Below, one piece after another: positions 56,590 to 64,000 of a stretch of DNA of 64,000 nucleotides (position 1 is its first letter; each line of letters opens with the position of its first letter). The notes under the pieces are model-generated. The model was not told where the DNA came from, did no database searches, and worked only from the letters and a program-made list of their open reading frames with translations. A program made the translations under genes and the position numbers. Source of the DNA: an uncultured Deferribacteraceae bacterium (GTDB taxonomy: Bacteria; Chrysiogenota; Deferribacteres; CAMZNJ01); the NCBI GenBank assembly GCA_947313855.1, contig CAMZNS010000004.1, positions 6,744 through 70,743 of the forward strand, written 5' to 3'.

Positions 56590-58212
56590 ATGAATGAAGT
56601 GGATATTGGCGGTTTCGGGTATGGGTGGATAACCCTGATGCCCACAGTTTTAACGATTGTGATGGCTATCGCTTTTAGACGCATGATAATCGCTCTTAAT
56701 ATCGGTATTGTTTCAGCAATAATAATAATCGTTTTCCGAAAACCTGAGATCCACTCCTTGGGTATGATTAGTCAACTTATTGAAGCAACGAAGCAGGTTG
56801 TTGTTATGTTTTTCTCCCTGTTTTGGGGTTCGGTGAGTGACCCATGGAACCTTGGGCTGATTATCTCCGTACTCCTTTTAGGGGGGTTCATCGGTTTGAT
56901 AACGTCTAGTGGCTCCATTGAAAGGGCGTTCTCCATGCCCTTAAAATATGCCCACACGTCGCGATCCGCCTCCATATTGACGGCTCTTTACGGCTTGATG
57001 CTATTTTTTGACGACTACATCAATACCATCGCCATCGGATCGGCAATGTCATCCATTACGGGTAAGTTGCGTGTATCCAAGGCGAAGCTGGCATACGTCG
57101 TTGATGCCACGGCGGCACCCATGGCAACGGTGGCTGTTCTCACAACGTGGACAGTTTTCTACATCGGGCAAATAAGTGGTGCTGTTGAGGGTTACTCCCT
57201 CGGTGTGGAGCCGTTTCAGCTGTACCTCATGTCCATCCCTGCAATATTTTACGCATTTGTAACATTCACGTTAATGTTTTTTGCATTAGCGACCAGTCGT
57301 GACATGGGTTTGATGCACAAGATTGAGTTGGAGGCGAGGACGACGGGTGTTTTGCATCCTCAGTCGGATAACAAAAGCCATGGTGAGAGTACTAATATCG
57401 TTCTTTTGGATGGTGCTCGTCGCGGTATCAACTTCTTTGTGCCCTTAGGGATATTCATGGCTACGACCATCTCTTACATGTTTTACAGTGGTGGTTATGG
57501 TGCTGTTGGTGCTTTTGAGGCGTTTTTGAATGCTGATGTGTCCAAGGCGATGGTTGTTGGAGCTTTTGTTGCTAGTGTTTCCACCGTCATATTCTATTTA
57601 TCCCAACGTTTAGGCTCCCCCAAGAGTATTGCGGTAGTGTATTCATCGGGGGTCAAGTCTGTGTCCATCGGCGTGTTCATCCTAATATTTGCATGGACAT
57701 TGGGTGGTGCAATTTCGGAGCTACAGCTTTCCCAGTACCTTGTTGGCACTTTGGGCGACTCCCTCCCCATAATACTACTGCCAATCATAGCATTTGTGTT
57801 GGCTGCAATAATATCCATCTCCACAGGTACTTCGTTCGGCTCCATAGCCATCCTGATGCCCATTGTTGCAAACCTTGCTATTCCGTTGGCAACAGTTGCG
57901 GGTGTTGTTGATATTGCCATGGTTACGCTCATCTTTGGGGCACTTTTTGCTGGTGCAATATTTGGGGATCACTCCTCCCCCATATCGGACACAACGATCA
58001 TGTCCAGCATTTTCTCCAATTGCGACGTGATTGTGCATGTAAAAACACAGATACCGTATGCATTATTGGCAGGGTTTGGTACAATTGTTGGTTATGCTTT
58101 GGCGGGGAGTGGTGTGCCTCTGATGTTTGCCCTTGCTGTGGGGATAGCTACCACGTTGGTAATATTTTATGTAATATCGAAGCCTGTGCCAGTGTTTGAT
58201 GCAGGTGAGTAG
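56590..58212 (+). CDS. NhaC-family Na+/H+ antiporter
   Basis: This 540-residue inner-membrane protein has about 12 hydrophobic segments and the NhaC-family signature LMLFFDDYINTIAIGSAMSSITGKLRVSKAKLAYVVDATAAPMATVAVLTTW. A second related half contains STGTSFGSIAILMPIV and GAIFGDHSSPISDTTIMSS, the conserved core motif. Family members exchange Na+ for H+, or malate/lactate as in MleN; which one cannot be read here. It has its own promoter and terminator. Confidence 0.9.
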   Translation: MNEVDIGGFGYGWITLMPTVLTIVMAIAFRRMIIALNIGIVSAIIIIVFRKPEIHSLGMISQLIEATKQVVVMFFSLFWGSVSDPWNLGLIISVLLLGGFIGLITSSGSIERAFSMPLKYAHTSRSASILTALYGLMLFFDDYINTIAIGSAMSSITGKLRVSKAKLAYVVDATAAPMATVAVLTTWTVFYIGQISGAVEGYSLGVEPFQLYLMSIPAIFYAFVTFTLMFFALATSRDMGLMHKIELEARTTGVLHPQSDNKSHGESTNIVLLDGARRGINFFVPLGIFMATTISYMFYSGGYGAVGAFEAFLNADVSKAMVVGAFVASVSTVIFYLSQRLGSPKSIAVVYSSGVKSVSIGVFILIFAWTLGGAISELQLSQYLVGTLGDSLPIILLPIIAFVLAAIISISTGTSFGSIAILMPIVANLAIPLATVAGVVDIAMVTLIFGALFAGAIFGDHSSPISDTTIMSSIFSNCDVIVHVKTQIPYALLAGFGTIVGYALAGSGVPLMFALAVGIATTLVIFYVISKPVPVFDAGE

Positions 58213-58282
58213 TTGTCAGTGTTTCCCTGAGCGATGTTGTTAAATTAAATACACTAATTGTATTTTAGTTGTTGAAAAAATA

Positions 58283-58325
58283 ACCCCTTTTATTATAAAC
58301 TATTATGATAGAAGGGGTATTTTTG
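58283..58325 (+). terminator. terminator of the nhaC-type gene
   Basis: An 11-bp stem (ACCCCTTTTAT / ATAGAAGGGGT, one G-T pair) with a 14-base loop is followed by ATTTTTGTG. Just after it, TGTGTCCATGCTTT is duplicated (58324-58351), and an AT-rich stretch with TATAAT (58393-58398) probably serves pta. Confidence 0.85.
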
Positions 58326-58420
58326 TGTCCATGCTTTGTGTCCATGCTTTATGCCCCCTATGCACTTATGAAAAATAGAATATATTACACTTTATAATAT
58401 AATTTGGGAGTCTGCAGAGT

Positions 58421-59404
58421 ATGTCATTTTTGGAATCATGTTGGGATAAAGCAAAAGGATCGGGGAAAAAGGTTGTGTTTCCCGAAGGGGGGGATACTCG
58501 AGTACTGGAAGCAGCATACATGGTGTCGTGTGCCGATCTTGCCCACCCCGTTATTTTAGGAGATGTGGACGCCATCGAAGCTACCCTGAAAGAAAACAAC
58601 TGGGTCAACTTCAACTACACCGCCATCGATCCACGCACCCATAAAGACGGTGACCGTTACGCCGAATACTTCTACCAAAAACGTAAACACAAAGGGATAC
58701 TCCTAGAAGATGCCGTCGAAATACTGCACGATCCCCTCTATTTCGGCACCATGATGCTTGCCACAGATGACGTGGACGTATGCATCGTCGGAGCACAGTA
58801 CTCCACCGCCCATGTGCTCAAAGCAGCATTCACAGGCGTTGGAGCTGCCGAAGGTACCAAAACAGTGTCCTCCACCTTCCTCATGGAGCTGGATAACCCC
58901 AATTTCGGGCATAACGGTGTGCTCTTCTTCTCCGACTGTGCCGTAAACCCAACACCAACAGCCTCCGAACTCGCCGATATCGCCATCGCCACATCCGATA
59001 CCGCAAAACGACTCCTCGGTATCACCCCCAACGTTGCCATGCTATCGTTCTCCACCAAAGGGAGCAGTGTGTTGGAGATAGCCACAAATGTTGCCGATGC
59101 CGTAGCCCTTGTGCAGGAGCGTCGCCCTGATATTCAGATTGACGGCGAACTTCAGGCGGATGCAGCACTTATCCCATCCATTGCACGGCAAAAAGCACCC
59201 ATGTCCAGTGTTGCAGGTAACGCCCATTGCCTCATATTCCCCTCCCTCGAATCGGGGAACATCGCCTACAAGCTAGTTGAAAAGCTAGCAGGTGCAAACG
59301 CTGTTGGTCCGATTATCCAAGGGCTAAGAAAACCCATGAACGACCTCTCACGGGGAACAACAGCCGAAGATATTGCAAACCTCGTCGCCGTGCAGGTACT
59401 CTAA
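58421..59404 (+). CDS. pta: phosphate acetyltransferase
   Basis: Pta converts acetyl-CoA and phosphate to acetyl phosphate. This 327-residue protein is the short catalytic form: KKVVFPEGGDTRVLEAAY, YFGTMMLATDDVDVCIVGAQYSTAHVLKAAF, VLFFSDCAVNPTPTASELADIAIATSDTAKRL, VAMLSFSTKGS and DGELQADAALIP, all in family order. GGGAG precedes the ATG. It lies about 90 bases before ackA, making the standard Pta-AckA ATP-generating acetate pathway. Confidence 0.95.
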   Translation: MSFLESCWDKAKGSGKKVVFPEGGDTRVLEAAYMVSCADLAHPVILGDVDAIEATLKENNWVNFNYTAIDPRTHKDGDRYAEYFYQKRKHKGILLEDAVEILHDPLYFGTMMLATDDVDVCIVGAQYSTAHVLKAAFTGVGAAEGTKTVSSTFLMELDNPNFGHNGVLFFSDCAVNPTPTASELADIAIATSDTAKRLLGITPNVAMLSFSTKGSSVLEIATNVADAVALVQERRPDIQIDGELQADAALIPSIARQKAPMSSVAGNAHCLIFPSLESGNIAYKLVEKLAGANAVGPIIQGLRKPMNDLSRGTTAEDIANLVAVQVL

Positions 59405-59495
59405 AAATACACCAAAATCAGACCGCAAACATAACCTTTAGTCACACAATTTTTAGTAACACAACGCTTATTAACGCAACCTTGTGAGGGATAGC

Positions 59496-60731
59496 ATGAT
59501 TATACTAGTATTAAACTCAGGTAGCTCGTCGCTGAAATACCAACTACACAACCAAGAAACAGACCAACTACTAGCAACCGGCTTAGTTGAGCGTATCGCC
59601 ATCGGTGGCTCCATATTTAGCCACAAAACTCAAAACCATACCGAAAAAGGGGAACACCCCTTCGACGATCATGCCCAAGCAATCGACTACGTACTGAAAC
59701 TATTGACACACAAGGATTTCGGCGTACTGACATCCCTAGACGAAATTAACGCTGTTGGACACCGTATTGTTCACGGTGGCGAAACTTACGTAGGGAGCGT
59801 GCTTATTGACGAAGAGGTTATCGCCAACCTGGAAAAGATATCCTACCTCGCACCACTACACAACCCCGCAAATATCATAGGCATCAACGCCATACGTACC
59901 CTGTTGCCCGCGCTACCCAACGTTGCCGTGTTTGACACCGCATTCCACCAAACACTACCCGAACATGCATACATGTACGCTTTGCCACTGTCCTACTACC
60001 GCGACTATGGCGTGCGTCGCTACGGGTTCCACGGAACATCACACCTTTACGTTGCAAAACGGGCCGCCAAACTCATGGGCAAACCTGTTGGGGGAAGCAA
60101 CATCATAACCATGCACATCGGGAACGGTGCGTCTGCGTGTGCCATCAGAAACGGCGTAAGCGTCGACACATCCATGGGACTCTCGCCGCTGGAAGGACTC
60201 GTAATGGGCACACGTAGTGGCGACGTTGATGCCACTGTCGTGCAACTGCTATCACAACAATTAGGCAAAAATTCCGATGAAGTTCTCAATATCCTAAACA
60301 AGGAGTCGGGGGTGCTAGGCATTAGCGAACAGTACTCCGACAGGCGAGACATCGAAGGGAACCTCGACGACCCTAGGTGTGCACTTGCATTTGACATGGA
60401 AACATACCGTATCAAGAAGTATGTTGGATCGTACATGGCTGTGCTCGGTAGGGTGGACGCCATCGTGTTTACTGCTGGCGTGGGTGAGAACTCAGGTCCA
60501 CTTCGCGAAAAAGCACTTGCAGGACTCGAGGGGCTAGGTATTGCTCTCGATACTAAGAAAAATATGGACACACTGGGCAAACATGGTGAAACATTGGTTT
60601 CGGCACCGGAGTCGAAGGTTAAGGTTTATGTGATACCGACCAACGAAGAGCTTGTTATTATTGAGGATACGGTTTCTGTTGTTCGTGGTACTTATAAGAA
60701 TCATATGGACTCAGACTACTCGTTTGAGTAG
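59496..60731 (+). CDS. ackA: acetate kinase
   Basis: AckA makes ATP and acetate from acetyl phosphate. This 411-residue ASKHA enzyme has ILVLNSGSSSLKYQ, VGHRIVHGG, NVAVFDTAFHQTLPEHAYMYALP, RRYGFHGTSHLYV, HIGNGASACAI and FTAGVGENSG. GAGG 7 bases before ATG 59496 favours it over the GTG at 59484. Codon use turns G+T-rich after about 60570. Its terminator stem and a repeat array separate it from the converging gene. Confidence 0.96.
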   Translation: MIILVLNSGSSSLKYQLHNQETDQLLATGLVERIAIGGSIFSHKTQNHTEKGEHPFDDHAQAIDYVLKLLTHKDFGVLTSLDEINAVGHRIVHGGETYVGSVLIDEEVIANLEKISYLAPLHNPANIIGINAIRTLLPALPNVAVFDTAFHQTLPEHAYMYALPLSYYRDYGVRRYGFHGTSHLYVAKRAAKLMGKPVGGSNIITMHIGNGASACAIRNGVSVDTSMGLSPLEGLVMGTRSGDVDATVVQLLSQQLGKNSDEVLNILNKESGVLGISEQYSDRRDIEGNLDDPRCALAFDMETYRIKKYVGSYMAVLGRVDAIVFTAGVGENSGPLREKALAGLEGLGIALDTKKNMDTLGKHGETLVSAPESKVKVYVIPTNEELVIIEDTVSVVRGTYKNHMDSDYSFE

Positions 60732-60844
60732 GAGCATGGCGGTCGCCGTTACAGTTGTGCGGTTGCATGGTGGTCGCCGTTTCGGTCGTGCGTCGGTTAC
60801 GGCTGTTGCGTGCTGTGTAAGTAAAATATAGAACGTAAAACATA

Positions 60845-60891
60845 AAACAGGGGGGTGTATGACAAAATAGCTGTCGTACACCCCCCTGTTT
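60845..60891. terminator. strong, probably bidirectional terminator after ackA
   Basis: A 15-bp perfect stem (AAACAGGGGGGTGTA / TACACCCCCCTGTTT) extends by 5 more pairs (TGACA / TGTCG) to a 7-base loop. T-rich sequence follows on the plus strand (GTGTTTGTGTTTGTGTTTTT), and an A/T-rich flank lies on the other side. Confidence 0.9.
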
Positions 60892-60911
60892 GTGTTTGTG
60901 TTTGTGTTTTT

Positions 60912-61050
60912 GCCCACGCTTGTGGGTCACGCGTCGGCACACTCACGCCCACGCCCACGCCCACGCTTGTGGGTCACGCGTCGGCACACTCACGCCCACG
61001 AGTCACGCGTCGGCACGTCGGCACACGCCCACGCGTCGGCACGCCCACGC
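60912..61050. repeat. convergent-junction tandem array D
   Basis: A 47-bp unit starting CTTGTGGGTCACGCGTCGGC repeats (60919 and 60966), with truncated copies (GAGTCACGCGTCGGCAC) and runs of CACGCC between and after. It ends 4 bases before the stop codon of the converging gene. The upstream part of the same gap (60732-60844) holds two loose GGTCGCCGTT-type repeats and no gene. Confidence 0.9.
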
Positions 61051-61053
61051 TAA

Positions 61054-61758
61054 CTACTCCATCTCACCTGCTGCAATAACGTTGAGCAGGGCTGCCAAGT
61101 TTGATTCTGGGTGTTCTGCTACAAAATCCATCTGGTCTTTGGGTTCGATGTTGGTGATGTTGCTTACGATTAGTCGGTAAGACCACAGGGTAGGCATGAG
61201 AGCTTCGAGGGAGTTTTTGTTGACTGAGTTTGCGTCGCCACTGTAGCCGTCATAGAGTTGCCCTGTTGCGTCGGCAATGTACCCTTGTGCTGCGGATTTG
61301 TATGGTTCGCTGACGATGGTTTGCAGTAGTTCTAGCCCCTCTTGGGTTGTATTTTTGTTTTCGGATTTGACTACGCCGACGATGTATGTGAGGTAATCGC
61401 CTGTTTTTGTGTCCACGGAGTTTTTGGCATTTTCGTACGCTTTGTTGAGTGTAAAGTTGCCGGCATTCGGGTTGTAGTTGTCTAGGGCGGCGAAGAATTG
61501 TCCGTAAGCTACAGGGGTTGAGTTTTTGTTGCTGGTGTTGAGGTATGTTGTTGTTGCGAGAACTATGAGCACGAGGAGTATTGGTGTGGCGATCATGAGT
61601 TGCAGTTTGTATTTTGTTGCCATTGTTGCGAGTTTGTTAGGTGTTGCAATGATTTCGCCTTCCGCTACTCCGGTATCGGGTTGCGGTATGTGTTCGTGGT
61701 GATGTTTGTTTTTGGCACTGTTATGTCGTTTTACGGCTCTGGATGTTCTTGATGACAT
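61054..61758 (-). CDS. membrane-anchored protein of unknown function (YfgM/TPR-like)
   Basis: This 234-residue protein has a basic, His-rich cytoplasmic N-terminus (RHNSAKNKHHHEH), one membrane helix (LMIATPILLVLIVLATTTYL, about residues 54-73), and an outer helical domain with spaced repeats (GDYLTYIVGVVKSENKNTTQEGLELLQTIVSEPYKSAAQGYIADATGQLYDGY). The plan resembles YfgM-type TPR_21 proteins linked to the secretion machinery, but the match is weak. GGAGGAACAAC precedes the ATG. It stands alone between a convergent array and a divergent promoter region. Confidence 0.7.
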   Translation of the reverse strand: MSSRTSRAVKRHNSAKNKHHHEHIPQPDTGVAEGEIIATPNKLATMATKYKLQLMIATPILLVLIVLATTTYLNTSNKNSTPVAYGQFFAALDNYNPNAGNFTLNKAYENAKNSVDTKTGDYLTYIVGVVKSENKNTTQEGLELLQTIVSEPYKSAAQGYIADATGQLYDGYSGDANSVNKNSLEALMPTLWSYRLIVSNITNIEPKDQMDFVAEHPESNLAALLNVIAAGEME

Positions 61759-61988
61759 TGTTGTTCCTCCAGCAGCGTCAAAGTTTTGTTATCTTTGGTG
61801 CTACTCAGATATAATTTAGTTAGTTGTTTTTGGGTGATGTGGGTTGCGGTTTGTTCGCGTATTTTCATACTCACATGCAACGATTATACACAGAAATCGT
61901 GATTGTTGCAACGTATAAATTGCAGATATTCCTGTTTGGTGGTTAAAGTGGTTGCAAAAAAGTACCTTTTGTACTATTTTAGTTACTT

Positions 61989-63986
61989 ATGGATACAATT
62001 TATAATATTGCGTTATTGATGGCGTTGACTGGTCTTTTGGTTTTTATTTTCAAGGTTCTCAATCTTTCCACGGTTTTGGCTTACCTTACGACGGGCATTA
62101 TCGCTGGTCTTGTTCTTGGTCAGGGTTCGGACTACTCCCATGTTATCGAGATTATGGGTGAGATAGGGATTATCTTGCTTCTGTTCAGTATCGGCATGGA
62201 GTTTTCGTTTAGGGAGATAGCGAAGTTAAAGCGCGAGGTTCTTGTTGCGGGTACGTTTCAGATTTTTGTTACGGCAGTGGTATTTTTGCCTTTGACCATA
62301 TTTTTCGGTTTGTCGGGTGTTGTTGCGGGAATAATCAGTGTTGGTATGGCTTTGAGTTCGTCTGCCATGCTGTTTAAGATTATTTCACAGAGCAAGCAGC
62401 AGCATACCCCATTCGGTCGCACTACCATCGGCATTTTGATTATGCAGGATGTTGCCAGCGTATTTTTGTTGTCGTTTATCCCTATCTACTTCGAGTCCGA
62501 TGGTTTGTTGGGTATGGTTTTTGTTTTGTTGAAGGCGATTGTTCTTGTTGTTGTTGTTTATTTTATGGGTCGGTATGTGATACCGTTCCTGCTTTTGACT
62601 GTTGCGAAGAAGCGTGATCCTGAGATGTTCATCATGTCCATATTGGGGTTGTGTGCTGTGATAGTTGTGTCGTCGTTGGCATTGGAGTTGCCCAACACTT
62701 TTGGTGCGTTTATTGCTGGCATGGTTTTGGCTGACACCGATTTTGCCCACGAGGCTGGTGCGGATATCCTTGCGATTAAGGATTTGATGATCGCATTTTT
62801 CTTCATTTTTATCGGGTTGTCTTTGGATATTAATTTCATTGTGGACAACGTAGCCATAGTGTTGATTAGTCTACCCATTGTTTATTTTTTGAAGTTTGTT
62901 GTGATAGCGGTCATTGCATTTTTGATAGGTTTGCCGTTGGCGTCATCGTTGCGTGTGGGCTTGCTTATGGGTCAGTTGTCGGAGTTTTTCCTTGTGATAC
63001 TGACCCTGACCAACGTCTATCATCCCATAAACCCTGCAATACAGAGCTTCCTTGTAACGTTGGCACTGTCTGGATTTTTTGTTACGCCGTTCATAGCGTC
63101 GTTGGCGGCAAAATTAGAGGAGCGTATGGAGCTTTCCGACCTCAAGGGGATTTGGGCACACGGTCTTTACGCTAAAAGCATCGACAATCCGGATTACGAA
63201 CACCTCCACAACCACATTATTATCGTAGGTTACGGTCCAACAGGACAGATGCTTGCTCGTGCTGCTAAGAGGTTTGGTATTAGTTATGTTATCACGGAAA
63301 CCAACCCTGAGACGGTGAAGCGGTATCGATCATCCGAGCCGATTATCTACGGTGACGCGAGGAAGAAGGGTGTGTTGAAGCATTTACGTGCGTGTGATGC
63401 CCTAGGGATAAGTATTTCAGTGCCCGACGCGAGTATCACCAAAGAGATTATCTTGGCGGCGAAAAGCATGAATGAGGATATTTACGTCATCACAAAGTCC
63501 ACAAGCAAAGGGGTTGCCGAGGGGATGATGGATTTTGGGGCGAGCCATGTTATTGTTTCCGACGACCTTGTTGGGTACGATATGATCTATCACATGTTCA
63601 GCGTCAAGGGGATTGCCGAAAAGTCGAAAGCTAGGATTAGCAAAAGGGTGCTGGACAAACATATCTCCAAGGAAGCGGTCAACAATACTCTGGAACTCAG
63701 TATCGACCGACTACTGGATCGCTACGGCGTGGAGTTGTCCAACGTATACTTTGCAATCGTGCACACAGAGCACTACGACATGTTAGTGGGGAAAACCTTG
63801 CGAGACATGCTGCTGGAGGAACGATCAGCTGTGACGGTGCATATTGTTGCCATCATTCGAGACGGTATGCTCATGCCGATGCCTAAACACGACAACGTTG
63901 TGGAGGAGGCAGACAGGATCGTAATGGGAACGTCCCTGCCCACGGAGCGTGTGCTGGGCATCTACGCACGAACCTTTGGTACGTAG
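61989..63986 (+). CDS. KefB/KefC-type monovalent cation:proton antiporter with RCK domain
   Basis: This 665-residue protein has about 12 membrane helices (residues 1-385, CPA2 family; LLLFSIGMEFSFREIAKLKRE and GAFIAGMVLADTDFAHE are typical). A Rossmann RCK_N domain follows (HIIIVGYGPTGQMLARAAKRFGISYVITETNPETVKRY) and then an RCK_C domain (LVGKTLRDMLLEERSAVTVHIVAIIRDG). It should move K+ or Na+ against H+ under nucleotide control. No ribosome binding site precedes the ATG. A TG-TACTAT (61970-61977) lies only 11 bases upstream, so the transcript may be nearly leaderless. Confidence 0.92.
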   Translation: MDTIYNIALLMALTGLLVFIFKVLNLSTVLAYLTTGIIAGLVLGQGSDYSHVIEIMGEIGIILLLFSIGMEFSFREIAKLKREVLVAGTFQIFVTAVVFLPLTIFFGLSGVVAGIISVGMALSSSAMLFKIISQSKQQHTPFGRTTIGILIMQDVASVFLLSFIPIYFESDGLLGMVFVLLKAIVLVVVVYFMGRYVIPFLLLTVAKKRDPEMFIMSILGLCAVIVVSSLALELPNTFGAFIAGMVLADTDFAHEAGADILAIKDLMIAFFFIFIGLSLDINFIVDNVAIVLISLPIVYFLKFVVIAVIAFLIGLPLASSLRVGLLMGQLSEFFLVILTLTNVYHPINPAIQSFLVTLALSGFFVTPFIASLAAKLEERMELSDLKGIWAHGLYAKSIDNPDYEHLHNHIIIVGYGPTGQMLARAAKRFGISYVITETNPETVKRYRSSEPIIYGDARKKGVLKHLRACDALGISISVPDASITKEIILAAKSMNEDIYVITKSTSKGVAEGMMDFGASHVIVSDDLVGYDMIYHMFSVKGIAEKSKARISKRVLDKHISKEAVNNTLELSIDRLLDRYGVELSNVYFAIVHTEHYDMLVGKTLRDMLLEERSAVTVHIVAIIRDGMLMPMPKHDNVVEEADRIVMGTSLPTERVLGIYARTFGT

Positions 63987-64000
63987 CGTGTGTGCGTGTG

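Overview
The window is a 64 kb piece of a bacterial chromosome using the standard code (TAA, TAG and TGA all serve as stops). It encodes a cell with an outer membrane: an apolipoprotein N-acyltransferase, several lipoproteins, an LpoA-like lipoprotein, an HtrA protease, SurA-like chaperones and an AMIN-domain cell-wall amidase. A Spirochaetota-like organism is my best guess from the gene set (Pta/AckA acetate metabolism, ferredoxin-DUF4445-type protein, SurA-like membrane protein). This is inference; no marker here settles it. No rRNA, tRNA, CRISPR array or insertion sequence was recognised.

Layout. 1-4279 (minus): MutS (cut by the left edge), a membrane protein of unknown function, EngB, a DHH phosphoesterase and a metallo-beta-lactamase-fold hydrolase. 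4521-10465 (plus): a small HNH protein, a fused ribosomal protein S2/EF-Ts gene, an MFS transporter and an exported serine beta-lactamase-family protein. 10670-15167 (minus): an IclR regulator, three tandem rhodanese proteins, an LpoA-like lipoprotein and RsmG. 15351-26617 (plus): ZnuA-ZnuC-ZnuB zinc importer, GyrB-GyrA, a Cof-type HAD phosphatase, RplI and DnaB. 26911-38705 (minus): a peptide/nickel-type ABC importer with fused ATPases, a lipoprotein HtrA, and an operon of TadA, two unknown membrane proteins, an ECF sigma factor and its anti-sigma factor. 38885-54502 (plus): two SurA-like proteins, an S4-domain protein, a ferredoxin with a degenerate ASKHA domain, UvrA, amidase, Lnt, PstC-PstA-PstB-PhoU and a GmhB-like phosphatase. 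54634-56263 (minus): Rpe and Fmt. 56590-60731 (plus): NhaC-type antiporter, Pta, AckA. 61054-61758 (minus): an anchored unknown protein. 61989-63986 (plus): a KefB/C-type antiporter.

The most unusual features are: (1) S2 and EF-Ts in one uninterrupted reading frame; (2) GC-rich short tandem-repeat arrays at all four convergent gene junctions in the window, each with its own repeat unit; (3) related in-frame repeats inside proteins, above all an 11-copy array forming a new N-terminus on Lnt and a 70-residue His/Asp tail on the zinc-transport ATPase ZnuC; (4) a patchwork in which one strand switches between G+T-rich and A+C-rich over a few hundred bases, often inside genes; (5) a ferredoxin fused to an ASKHA-like domain that seems to have lost its nucleotide-binding motifs. 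Function calls rest on reading motifs by eye. Start codons were chosen from visible ribosome binding sites and differ from the longest possible reading frame in many cases.
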